From an uncultured Porphyromonadaceae bacterium (GTDB lineage Bacteria > Bacteroidota > Bacteroidia > Bacteroidales > CAMTPD01): 7,713 nucleotides of DNA. Location of the stretch: NCBI GenBank assembly GCA_947074265.1, contig CAMTPD010000052.1, forward strand, positions 1 through 7,713, in the 5' to 3' direction. Below, in pieces: positions 1-5,724 of the stretch. The number at the start of each line of letters is the position of its first letter. Positions within the stretch are counted from its first letter, which is position 1. Under the pieces are notes generated by a model that was given only the letters and a program-made list of their open reading frames with translations, did not search any database and was not told the origin of the DNA. The position numbers and the translations under genes are program-made.

Positions 1-131
1 TGGTTACTGAAGACATTTGCGCCAGCCGGCAATATGATCGCAATCAGGTAGAAGTGGTGTCAACGTGTCGTGGCTCAACTCTCGCTGAGTGGTTTCTGCA
101 CGTACCCGACTGTTGAATGGGGCAGGGGATT
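1..131. other. Unresolved left edge, no gene assigned
   Basis: Two short open frames compete here and neither is convincing. On the plus strand a frame open from the window edge stops with TGA at 114-116 (37 residues, ending HVPDC). On the minus strand an ATG at 156 opens a 50-residue frame that stops at 4-6 (starts MRHCFDENES, ends WRKCLQ). I recognise neither product. The plus-strand frame could be the 3' end of a gene converging on the operon. The minus-strand frame begins inside the neighbouring repeat array, which argues against it. Sequence left of the window would decide. Confidence 0.3.
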
Positions 132-422
132 CATTCTCATCGAAACAATGCCGCATCGTCTCCCCGAAAAGACAAAACGTTTTCCTCGAAGACTGTTTTA
201 CGTTATAACGAAGAGTGTGAATAGTCTTCGTTATAAATGAAAATACTCTTCACGGTGAGTGAAAAAACTCTTCACGAATACCCAAAATGATCTCCACGAA
301 AACCTAAAAAGGTCTTTGAAAGAACCAAAAGAGGTTCTTTTGAGAAGTAAACGAGCTTTTTTTAAGAACCAAACAAGGTTTTTGCACCAATCATGTACGA
401 TTTGGATGTAAAATAGACCTCC
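132..422. repeat. Degenerate 22-bp tandem repeat array
   Basis: About thirteen units of 22 bp (two of them 23-25 bp) lie head to tail. Unit starts read from the sequence are near 132, 158, 180, 202, 224, 246, 268, 291, 313, 335, 357, 379 and 401. The best conserved part is a pyrimidine-rich start followed by CACGAA or CGAA and then an A-rich half, as in TCTCCACGAAAACC at 291 and GTCTCCCCGAAAAG at 158. The units at 246 and 268 share CTCTTCACG. Units decay toward the right end. There are no unique spacers between units, so this is not a CRISPR array. The period is close to two helical turns and is not a multiple of three, which argues against coding. The array lies beyond the operon terminator. 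Confidence 0.65.
203..236. repeat. Perfect 12-bp inverted repeat
   Basis: The arm TTATAACGAAGA at 203-214 is the exact reverse complement of TCTTCGTTATAA at 225-236, with a 10-base loop at 215-224. The palindrome CGTTATAACG at 201-210 overlaps the left arm. No T-run follows on either strand, so it does not look like an intrinsic terminator. It spans two neighbouring units of the 22-bp array, so one unit appears inverted relative to the other. A protein-binding dyad is possible, but nothing in the window names a partner. Confidence 0.6.
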
Positions 423-593
423 TACACACTTAAAATCGGCTTTTTCTGAAGTGCAAAAAACCAAGCAATTTCCACAATCTAGCGCAAAAAACACCGCAAA
501 ATACCCTGAAATAACGCTGTTTATAGCTTTTTCGATCCTAACGACAAGGCTGTAAGATTGTCTCAGTAACAAGCCTTATTGTAAATATTCCTC
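423..593. other. AT-rich intergenic DNA, nothing recognised
   Basis: This stretch lies between the repeat array and the operon terminator. I see no believable reading frame, RNA gene or strong repeat. The minus-strand open frame that crosses it also runs through the 22-bp array and has a composition (rich in F, K and C) typical of chance frames. Confidence 0.5.
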
Positions 594-647
594 AAAAACG
601 AAAGCTCTTTCCTACATCTATCGGCGATGCGGGAAAGAGCTTTCGTT
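594..647 (-). terminator. Rho-independent terminator of the operon
   Basis: The arms 597-612 (AACGAAAGCTCTTTCC) and 632-647 are perfectly complementary over 16 bp. A further 4-bp stem (CATC 615-618 with GATG 626-629) lies inside the loop. Read on the minus strand, the stem begins about 20 bases after the stop codon of the DUF4857 gene and ends in a run of five T residues (594-598 on the plus strand are A). The plus-strand side has no T-run, so termination should act on minus-strand transcripts only. Confidence 0.88.
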
Positions 648-668
648 ATCATGTGTCGAGTGGTTGCT

Positions 669-1892
669 TTATGCTTGCTCGGGCTTGGTCTTAAACACAT
701 AGAGCGCGATGAAACCAAAGATGCCGGTAACGAGGATAAACAACAGTGCCGGGATCAATTCACGACGCTTGTTGCCGCGATGTATGTAGGCGTAAGCCGC
801 GGCAAACAATAAGTTGGCCAGTAGCGCGTAGTAAGAGATGTACTCGATACGCGGTGCCGCCCATTTGTCAATACCCGCAGTCATCGAGATTTGGAACGGG
901 AAAATAAATCGAACTACCTGATCAACGGTCGAGTCGTCTACATTGAATGTAAACGATGTAAGCAATTGCTTCGAGTCGGCATCGAGAGCGAGGTATTCAA
1001 CTCCGCTTTCGCCGCTTTTCTGAATCGTCCAACTCAGCATATCGCCAATGATGGAAAGTCCCTCTTGTGTTGGGTCAAACTTGAACGGAAGCTTTACCAA
1101 TTCGTACGACGGTGCGGCTAGCATGTAAAAATCGTTCTCGTCGGTGCACATAAATGCAAACGACTGCTTGTTGCGAAACTCTGTTACGTAAAGTTGGGTA
1201 GGTACAATGTTGTTGAGCGAAACGGGACGTACAAACGGACGATCGCATACCATTTTCAAGTGGAATAGTTTGTCGTTGTTGTCGATCACAAAGTAACCTT
1301 CGTCGTAATCTTTCTTAGTAGTGGGGTTTCCGAAGATACCTTTTGCCGGAAAGCAGAAGTCTTTCTTGCGCAAAGCCTCTGTATACAGTTCGCTTTTCTC
1401 GTTGTCGAGGCGATTGGTTTCGGCATTCACAAAGTAGATTTTGTCGGTAATGCGGAAATAATCTTGCGGCATCTTCAAGTCTACACGGCCCGAACGCGAC
1501 TCGAGCAAAGGATACAGGTCTACACCGGTTTTGTTTACGTCGGCCGGAGAATGTCTGAATACAAAGTTTTCACGTTGGATAGTGCCTGTCGTGATTGCTT
1601 TGCCCTTGACAGTGGCAGGTAGTCTGTTGTCGGCTACCAACTGGCGATAGTAGAAAAACGGCAAGCTGCTGTCGTATTGCTTTTGCGTGTAACGGTTGTC
1701 ACTGCGGTCTTTGTATACCATGTTGCCGTTTTCAAAGTCGGTATACGCAAAGTCGTCTACCACGGAGCTGTACATGGCAAACGGGTATTTCTGAGGTTTG
1801 TCAAAAAGGTAACCGCAAAGCCATGGCATGAACCATGAAAGGAGTAGTGTTGCTACTATTATTAATGTGTAGTGAATGTATTTTGTGTTCAT
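669..1892 (-). CDS. DUF4857-type membrane-anchored protein
   Basis: The product is 407 residues. It has one N-terminal membrane helix (about residues 7-29), a large soluble middle (about 30-350) and two C-terminal helices (about 354-370 and 379-400) separated by a basic HRGNKRRE turn. This layout puts the middle domain in the periplasm. I recognise the sequence as DUF4857-like, a Bacteroidota family without known function that accompanies ABC transporter genes. The start at 1892 (MNTKYIHY) is chosen because it directly precedes the hydrophobic helix. The frame stays open to 1991, but those extra 33 residues fall in hairpin DNA and are basic and unlikely. It is the last gene of the operon, followed by a strong terminator. 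By analogy with GldG or similar auxiliary proteins of ABC-2 systems, it may couple the permease to periplasmic partners; that is inference. Confidence 0.8.
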   Translation of the reverse strand: MNTKYIHYTLIIVATLLLSWFMPWLCGYLFDKPQKYPFAMYSSVVDDFAYTDFENGNMVYKDRSDNRYTQKQYDSSLPFFYYRQLVADNRLPATVKGKAITTGTIQRENFVFRHSPADVNKTGVDLYPLLESRSGRVDLKMPQDYFRITDKIYFVNAETNRLDNEKSELYTEALRKKDFCFPAKGIFGNPTTKKDYDEGYFVIDNNDKLFHLKMVCDRPFVRPVSLNNIVPTQLYVTEFRNKQSFAFMCTDENDFYMLAAPSYELVKLPFKFDPTQEGLSIIGDMLSWTIQKSGESGVEYLALDADSKQLLTSFTFNVDDSTVDQVVRFIFPFQISMTAGIDKWAAPRIEYISYYALLANLLFAAAYAYIHRGNKRRELIPALLFILVTGIFGFIALYVFKTKPEQA

Positions 1893-1909
1893 AGGGGTTG
1901 GGTGTTGTC

Positions 1910-1932
1910 GTCTTTTCGGGAATCGAAAAGAC
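1910..1932 (-). promoter_or_regulatory. 9-bp hairpin in the leader of DUF4857
   Basis: GTCTTTTCG (1910-1918) and CGAAAAGAC (1924-1932) are exact reverse complements with a 5-base loop. The hairpin ends 17 bases before the chosen start codon on the minus strand, so it would sit in the mRNA leader next to the ribosome-binding region. It could influence translation or bind a protein as DNA. It could equally be part of the neighbouring repetitive DNA, because the CTTTTCG core recurs in the next hairpin. Confidence 0.4.
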
Positions 1933-1951
1933 TTTAAAAGATTACTACTAT

Positions 1952-1988
1952 GTTCTTTTTCTTTTCGGCAGCGAAAAGTAAAAAGAAC
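1952..1988. repeat. Long hairpin at left end of repetitive block
   Basis: The left arm at 1952-1967 (GTTCTTTTTCTTTTCG) pairs with 1972-1988 around a GCAG loop, with a single unpaired base in the right arm. The stem is about 16 bp and AT-rich. It is followed on the plus strand by more A-rich sequence and then a GC-rich block from 2001. Its motif (AAAGTAAAAAGAAC) resembles the right-end hairpin near 2516-2547, suggesting the two mark the ends of one element. Confidence 0.55.
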
Positions 1989-2234
1989 CAAAAAGAAAAG
2001 CTGCCGGCTACCGCTACGGGTCTACTTCGCTTCGTGCTTTGGGCGACGGAAAAAGAACGCTCTCGGCTGCGCCTTCGTTTGAACGGCTTTTTCCGTTTCG
2101 CCTTCGCCCTTGCTCCGTTTACGCCCCTCCGCTAAATGCCGGACCAGATCTTCACGGTCAAGCATAATGTTTTGGAGTTGTCTAGGCTAATACTCACCTC
2201 CACTTACTCAACTCAGTTGCCATACCATCTAATC

Positions 2235-2353
2235 GTAGTTTTTGTATCGTAAATAGAGAATGACATCTGTACTCACTGTTGCCGGGCGAATAGGCCTAGT
2301 GTAGTTTGGGTATCGTAAATAGAATAGGGCATCTATACTTTATGTTATCGGGC
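2235..2353. repeat. 53-bp imperfect direct repeat pair
   Basis: Copy one is 2235-2287 and copy two is 2301-2353, a period of 66 bp. They align without gaps at 41 of 53 positions by my count. The shared blocks are GTAGTTT, GTATCGTAAATAGA, CATCT, TACT, TGTT and CGGGC. Neither copy holds an open frame of note. The function is unknown. They may be binding sites, or the remains of a tandem duplication within a mobile or repetitive element. Confidence 0.65.
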
Positions 2354-2430
2354 CACTGAGTGGTAATGGATTTGAGTTTCGCATAGCATTACAGAGCGTT
2401 AAGAAAAGTGGCACCTCGAAGGGTTACGGT

Positions 2431-2460
2431 AAGAGGCTTTAGCGAAGCGGTCTGCCTCTT
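2431..2460. repeat. Hairpin with 7-bp stem
   Basis: AAGAGGC at 2431-2437 is the reverse complement of GCCTCTT at 2454-2460, with 16 bases between. Flanking TACGG and CCGTA-like sequence may extend the stem with bulges. There is no T-run on either side. It lies in the repeat-rich gap. Confidence 0.4.
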
Positions 2461-2515
2461 GCCGCCCGTAGAGGAACACTTTTTAGCGGCGTAATGCAAG
2501 CGACGGGATTCTTTG

Positions 2516-2573
2516 TTTACTTTCTTTTCCTGCAGAAAGAAAGTAAAAATCGTCCTGCAGAAAGAAAGTAAAA
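2516..2573. repeat. 12-bp hairpin plus 21-bp direct repeat
   Basis: TTTACTTTCTTT at 2516-2527 is the exact reverse complement of 2536-2547, with an 8-base loop containing CTGCAG. The right half of this hairpin belongs to a 21-bp perfect direct repeat: 2528-2548 is identical to 2553-2573 (core CCTGCAGAAAGAAAGTAA), the copies offset by 25 bp. It starts about 40 bases beyond the permease stop codon on the minus strand. It may be one end of the repetitive block in the gap. Confidence 0.65.
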
Positions 2574-2585
2574 GCCGTTCCGGCT
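2570..2585 (-). terminator. Possible weak terminator after the permease gene
   Basis: Read on the minus strand, a GC-rich stem of AGCCG and CGGCT with a GAA loop (2573-2585) is followed by a short T-run, about 25 bases after the permease stop. The stem is only 5 bp and the T-run is interrupted by an A, so termination would be partial at best. If active, it would reduce transcription into the DUF4857 gene. Confidence 0.25.
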
Positions 2586-2610
2586 ATAGGACAAAAAGAA
2601 AGCGACAGCT

Positions 2611-3282
2611 TTAATCCTGACAACCTGCTTTGAACCTTGCAACAGAGAGCTGGGCAAAGAAAAACAGGGCTACGATAACGAGCAGCAGTATTCCCAGTAT
2701 GTTGTCGTAGGCTTGCGGGTAGTCTGAGGCGAAGAACAGGTAAACAACGCCGAGTCCGACAAAGAGTGCCGAGACTTTTCTGCCGCGTGTCGGTTCCAAA
2801 CAAATCCAAGCAACGACTGCGTAGGCTGCAATGCCGCCCATATACCAAGGCATGGAAGTGATCAAGACACGATGAAGAAGCTCTACGGGAAGTACCGAGT
2901 TGAGGTACACATACATGAGAGCAACGTTTGCCAAGTCGATAAGGATCAACATTGAAATGCCCGAAAGTAGCATCATGGCAATCATTTGCGTGTGCGGATA
3001 AGGCAGGTGCAAGGTGAGCTTTAGTCGCTTTTGTGTCATCTCGGGCACGAATTGCGCTACGGCAAACATCACGCCGAGTAGGAGCGGTATGTACTTAAGT
3101 ACTTCGATAAAGACTACATCGCGGGTGAGGATAATCTCCCACAAATGGAAGCCGCCTTTGAAAGAAACAACTCTGTTTATTTTGAGCAACGCGTAGATGG
3201 TTGCCGAAAACGAAGCCACAAGGGCTACGAGCAAGATGATGCGGATCTTAATCCACTCTTTTAAAAGTATTGCTTTATTCAT
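2611..3282 (-). CDS. ABC-2-like transporter permease, six helices
   Basis: The product is 223 residues and mostly hydrophobic. Six membrane helices are visible at about residues 14-33, 58-79, 100-126, 140-161, 169-186 and 194-212. The short basic N-terminus (MNKAILLKEWIKIR) and the polar segment EMTQKRLKLTLHLPYP (81-96) after helix 2 resemble the cytoplasmic coupling region of ABC-2 permeases, where the ATPase docks. It has no substrate-binding or ATPase motif of its own. It begins 13 bases after the ATPase gene ends, so the two almost certainly form one transporter, probably with two copies of each. ABC-2 permeases usually export, but I cannot tell the substrate or direction. At 223 residues it matches a single six-helix core without extra domains. 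Confidence 0.82.
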   Translation of the reverse strand: MNKAILLKEWIKIRIILLVALVASFSATIYALLKINRVVSFKGGFHLWEIILTRDVVFIEVLKYIPLLLGVMFAVAQFVPEMTQKRLKLTLHLPYPHTQMIAMMLLSGISMLILIDLANVALMYVYLNSVLPVELLHRVLITSMPWYMGGIAAYAVVAWICLEPTRGRKVSALFVGLGVVYLFFASDYPQAYDNILGILLLVIVALFFFAQLSVARFKAGCQD

Positions 3283-3295
3283 GATAGAGTTCGTA

Positions 3296-4192
3296 TTAAT
3301 ATTTGCCGGTGAGACCGATAAAGATATCTTCGAGATTCATTGTTTCACAAGCGAGTTGCTGTGTCGGGAGTTGCATCGGTGCAAGGATCTCCCCAATTTC
3401 TCGTTGGTCGGCAAAGGAATAGAATTCGAGTTGGTCGCGGCGAGTTGCCGGGTTATAGATCAATTGGTTGCCTTCTAGCATTGCCTTGAATGCTTCGGCA
3501 TGATCTGACGAAAGCGTATATCGCTTGAAGTTGTTCATTAGGTCGGTCACGGGTTGTTGGGTAAGAATCTTCCCGTAGTCCATAATGATGCAATCGTCTA
3601 CAAGGCGCTCCATATCCTGAATGATGTGTGAAGTAAGGAAGATGGTCTTGCCTTCCGACTTGGCAAAGTCGTACAAGTATTCGATAAACAAGCGGCGATA
3701 CCCGGGGTCTAGTCCCAACGAAAAATCGTCGAGTACCAGTAGTTCGGGATTCTGCGCAAGGATGAGTCCGAGCGCAACCTGCGAACGCTGTCCGCACGAC
3801 ATGCGAGAGATCTTTTGCTTCGGTGCTATTTTCAGTTTCGCCATCAGTTCGTAGTAAGCCGTACGATTCCAATTGGGATAAAACGCGGCATAGTATCGCT
3901 CAATCTCTTCTATATTCATAAAGGTATATTGCACGTGACCTTCGATGAGCAAACCAATGTTTTGTCGCAACGCAGGTTGCATGGTCTGGATATCTTCTCC
4001 GAAGATGTAGCAATTGCCTTCGCGGGGTTTCAAGAATCCACTCAATATATTAATGGTGGTTGTTTTGCCTGTTCCGTTTTTTCCGAGCAGACCCAGAATG
4101 CGTCCTTTCGGTACGTTAAAGCTGAGGTCTTTATAGATCAATCGTTTCCCGTAGTAGTGGGTCAGATTTTTGCATTCAATTATATTTTCCAT
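3296..4192 (-). CDS. ABC transporter ATP-binding protein
   Basis: The product is 298 residues and powers the permease encoded next to it, at the cytoplasmic face. Walker A is GKNGTGKTT (37-45, with K43). The Q-loop position holds E84 (IGLLIE), as in many ABC-2 ATPases. The signature is MSCGQ (131-135) in place of LSGGQ. Walker B is LLVLDD (151-156), the D-loop is GLDP (160-163), and the switch histidine is H189 in LTSH. The usual catalytic glutamate after Walker B is aspartate (D156). A tail of about 90 residues follows the core. The start at 4192 (MENIIECKNL) fits family beginnings. An ATG at 4204 in the same frame would add MLSS and overlap the upstream stop codon as TAATG, suggesting translational coupling. 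The frame is open to 4471, but that part runs inside the upstream gene and is an overlap artefact. Confidence 0.93.
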   Translation of the reverse strand: MENIIECKNLTHYYGKRLIYKDLSFNVPKGRILGLLGKNGTGKTTTINILSGFLKPREGNCYIFGEDIQTMQPALRQNIGLLIEGHVQYTFMNIEEIERYYAAFYPNWNRTAYYELMAKLKIAPKQKISRMSCGQRSQVALGLILAQNPELLVLDDFSLGLDPGYRRLFIEYLYDFAKSEGKTIFLTSHIIQDMERLVDDCIIMDYGKILTQQPVTDLMNNFKRYTLSSDHAEAFKAMLEGNQLIYNPATRRDQLEFYSFADQREIGEILAPMQLPTQQLACETMNLEDIFIGLTGKY

Positions 4193-4203
4193 TGATGATA
4201 ACA

Positions 4204-5715
4204 TTAAAAGATAAAGGAAATAGAGCCGGTCACGGCCGGAGTTGCCTGTTGTTGCTGTGCTTTGATTACAGCAGCAGCAGCTTTGTATTGCAGCATAAAA
4301 TTCCCCGCAGGGTGAGCAAAAGACGCATTGGCACCGAGACGAAAATAGTCTGCCGACAAGATTTGGTGATTCCCTTGCACCATCGAACTCAGCAATACAT
4401 CTTCGGAAGCAATTGCCTCGAGGTTGCTGTTGCGAATGGTATATGCCGCCTCCATTTCGAAGCGAAGCCAATTGTTGTGGATGCGGTGCAATAGTCCGGT
4501 TTTTACTCCGCTTTGCAATGCGTCGAAGTTGCGTGTATAGCGCGGATGCAAATACGTTTCTTTTGTTCCCGATGAGGCGGCATGCAGTTGCACCCAGTAG
4601 TTGCTGTGGCCGCGCGCAATCGAAAGAAGTGCGCTCAAGCTGCCATGATAACTGCTCATCGTATGCTTTTTGCCTACACTTAGTTCACGCCAAGTGGTGA
4701 TGTCGCTGCCCTCGGGTTTCAACTGTTCGTAGATGCGTTCGTATCCGCTGCGTTGAGCAAGTGCAAACGACGGATTTACGGCGAGTGAAATGCCTTTGCC
4801 CAATTTGAAAAGGTAAAATCCATTGACAGCAAACGTATTGTTGCGGGTAAAGTAAGGAATGCGTACGCCGCCGTCTTGTTCGTTTGCCATATTGGTGTGC
4901 TCAAAGGTCAGTGATGCACCGTATTGATGGTTGCGCAAGTCGATCAGTTGCAAGCGGGCATCTGCAACATGTCCGTTGTAATAACTGCTAAAGGTGTTTG
5001 CCTTGCGCGAAAAGGCGTGATCGTATAATCCCATGCCCAGTGTTTGGTAAAACAAATCGGTGCGTCCCGATTCTTCTACCTTGATGCGCACGTCTTGCTT
5101 GTAGGAAGTGTACCCAAAGTCGGCTGCGAAACCAAGCGTTCCGTGTTCGAAAAGTACCGACGGACGAATGGTAAATTCAGATACCGTATTGCGAGGGCGG
5201 GGATCACTCTTGCGGTAATGCACGCTTCCTTGGTAATGCAAATCGGCACCGAAAGTAAAGGATTTGTGCTTGGTTGCCCATCCTCCCGAGAGTTGATACG
5301 TTTCACTGTGATACGTACCTCCGATCGAATCGGCTACGAGGTAGGGATAAAGCATCGGCACATCTACGACGTTGCTCCATTTGGTGTTTTGGCGCGAGTC
5401 GCGATGATAGGATGCACTTCCGCGCATGATCGATTTGTTGTTTGCGGCACTAAAGCCGTTTGTATGGAAGCCGTAACGTGTTTGCTTATCACCTTCATAC
5501 GACAATTGGGTCTTGTCTTCTGCATAGTCGAATGCAACGGTTGCTTCTCCGGCTACGGCAAAAGGTAAGGTAGAGAGTGTAGACACCGTTTGGTTTTGTC
5601 CGTATTGCAGGGTGAAAAGCGGATGGGAATACTGTAACAGTTCGCTCCTGTCGCGTGCACTGGCAGATGCACACAACAGAAGCTGAACCGAAACAATGAT
5701 AGCTGAATATCTCAT
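4204..5715 (-). CDS. DUF6850-type outer-membrane beta-barrel protein
   Basis: The product is 503 residues. A signal peptide of about 20 residues ends in a clear ASA site before RDRSELL. Most of the mature protein is alternating polar and aromatic strands with Tyr-, Phe- and Gly-rich turns, and the chain ends in SISFIF, a terminal phenylalanine as expected for insertion by the Bam complex. There is no TonB plug domain, so it is a barrel other than a TonB receptor. I recognise it as DUF6850-like, a Bacteroidota family found beside DUF4876 lipoproteins. It begins 9 bases after the lipoprotein gene, so the two are co-translated and may form a complex at the cell surface. Function is unknown. Near the C-terminus is a small Ala/Gln repeat (AAAAVIKAQQQQA) encoded by CAG-type triplets. 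Confidence 0.82.
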   Translation of the reverse strand: MRYSAIIVSVQLLLCASASARDRSELLQYSHPLFTLQYGQNQTVSTLSTLPFAVAGEATVAFDYAEDKTQLSYEGDKQTRYGFHTNGFSAANNKSIMRGSASYHRDSRQNTKWSNVVDVPMLYPYLVADSIGGTYHSETYQLSGGWATKHKSFTFGADLHYQGSVHYRKSDPRPRNTVSEFTIRPSVLFEHGTLGFAADFGYTSYKQDVRIKVEESGRTDLFYQTLGMGLYDHAFSRKANTFSSYYNGHVADARLQLIDLRNHQYGASLTFEHTNMANEQDGGVRIPYFTRNNTFAVNGFYLFKLGKGISLAVNPSFALAQRSGYERIYEQLKPEGSDITTWRELSVGKKHTMSSYHGSLSALLSIARGHSNYWVQLHAASSGTKETYLHPRYTRNFDALQSGVKTGLLHRIHNNWLRFEMEAAYTIRNSNLEAIASEDVLLSSMVQGNHQILSADYFRLGANASFAHPAGNFMLQYKAAAAVIKAQQQQATPAVTGSISFIF

Positions 5716-5724
5716 GGAAAAGGA

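Larger units (their letters stand above)
1893..2610. other. Repeat-rich 718-bp gap inside the operon
   Basis: This gap separates the permease stop codon from the DUF4857 start, whereas the other gene junctions are 9-13 bases. It contains two hairpins in opposite surroundings (1952-1988 and 2516-2547), a 53-bp imperfect direct repeat pair, a 21-bp perfect direct repeat and smaller hairpins. Short plus-strand open frames at its left side (for example the one encoding KLPATATGL near 2000) overlap hairpin DNA and look like the translated intergenic repeats often miscalled as genes in Bacteroidota. I found no clear TTTG / TAnnTTTG Bacteroidota promoter for the DUF4857 gene. The stretch is best read as decayed or repetitive DNA that expanded the gap. 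Confidence 0.6.

Noticed and set aside
132..422. CRISPR array
   Set aside because: Units are adjacent without spacers, vary strongly between copies, and no cas gene is visible.
231..572. Minus-strand open frame of 113 codons beyond the terminator
   Set aside because: It runs through the 22-bp array, whose period is not a multiple of three, and has a chance-like F/K/C-rich composition with no recognisable domain.
1893..1991. Upstream extension of the DUF4857 frame
   Set aside because: It would add a basic segment encoded by hairpin DNA in front of a good membrane-helix start at 1892.
1876..2135. Short plus-strand open frames encoding basic, Arg/Leu-rich peptides with KLPATATGL
   Set aside because: They overlap the long hairpin and GC-rich repeat, two frames code in the same DNA, and composition is that of translated intergenic repeats. 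No start signal or recognisable family.
2489..2499. An 11-base match (GCGTAATGCAA) to 7611-7621, suggesting a shared element
   Set aside because: A match of this length is expected by chance in a window of this size, and the flanks do not align.
4269..4280. (CAG)4 triplet run as a phase-variation site
   Set aside because: Only four units, and slippage would be in frame (Ala repeats), so it would not switch the barrel gene on or off.
4193..4471. Upstream extension of the ATPase frame
   Set aside because: The extra residues lie antiphase inside the barrel gene, are Cys- and Gln-rich, and do not resemble any ABC domain.
5044..5568. Plus-strand open frame of 174 codons
   Set aside because: It is fully antisense to the barrel gene, which has a signal peptide, a barrel pattern and a terminal Phe. 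The antisense product has no recognisable features.
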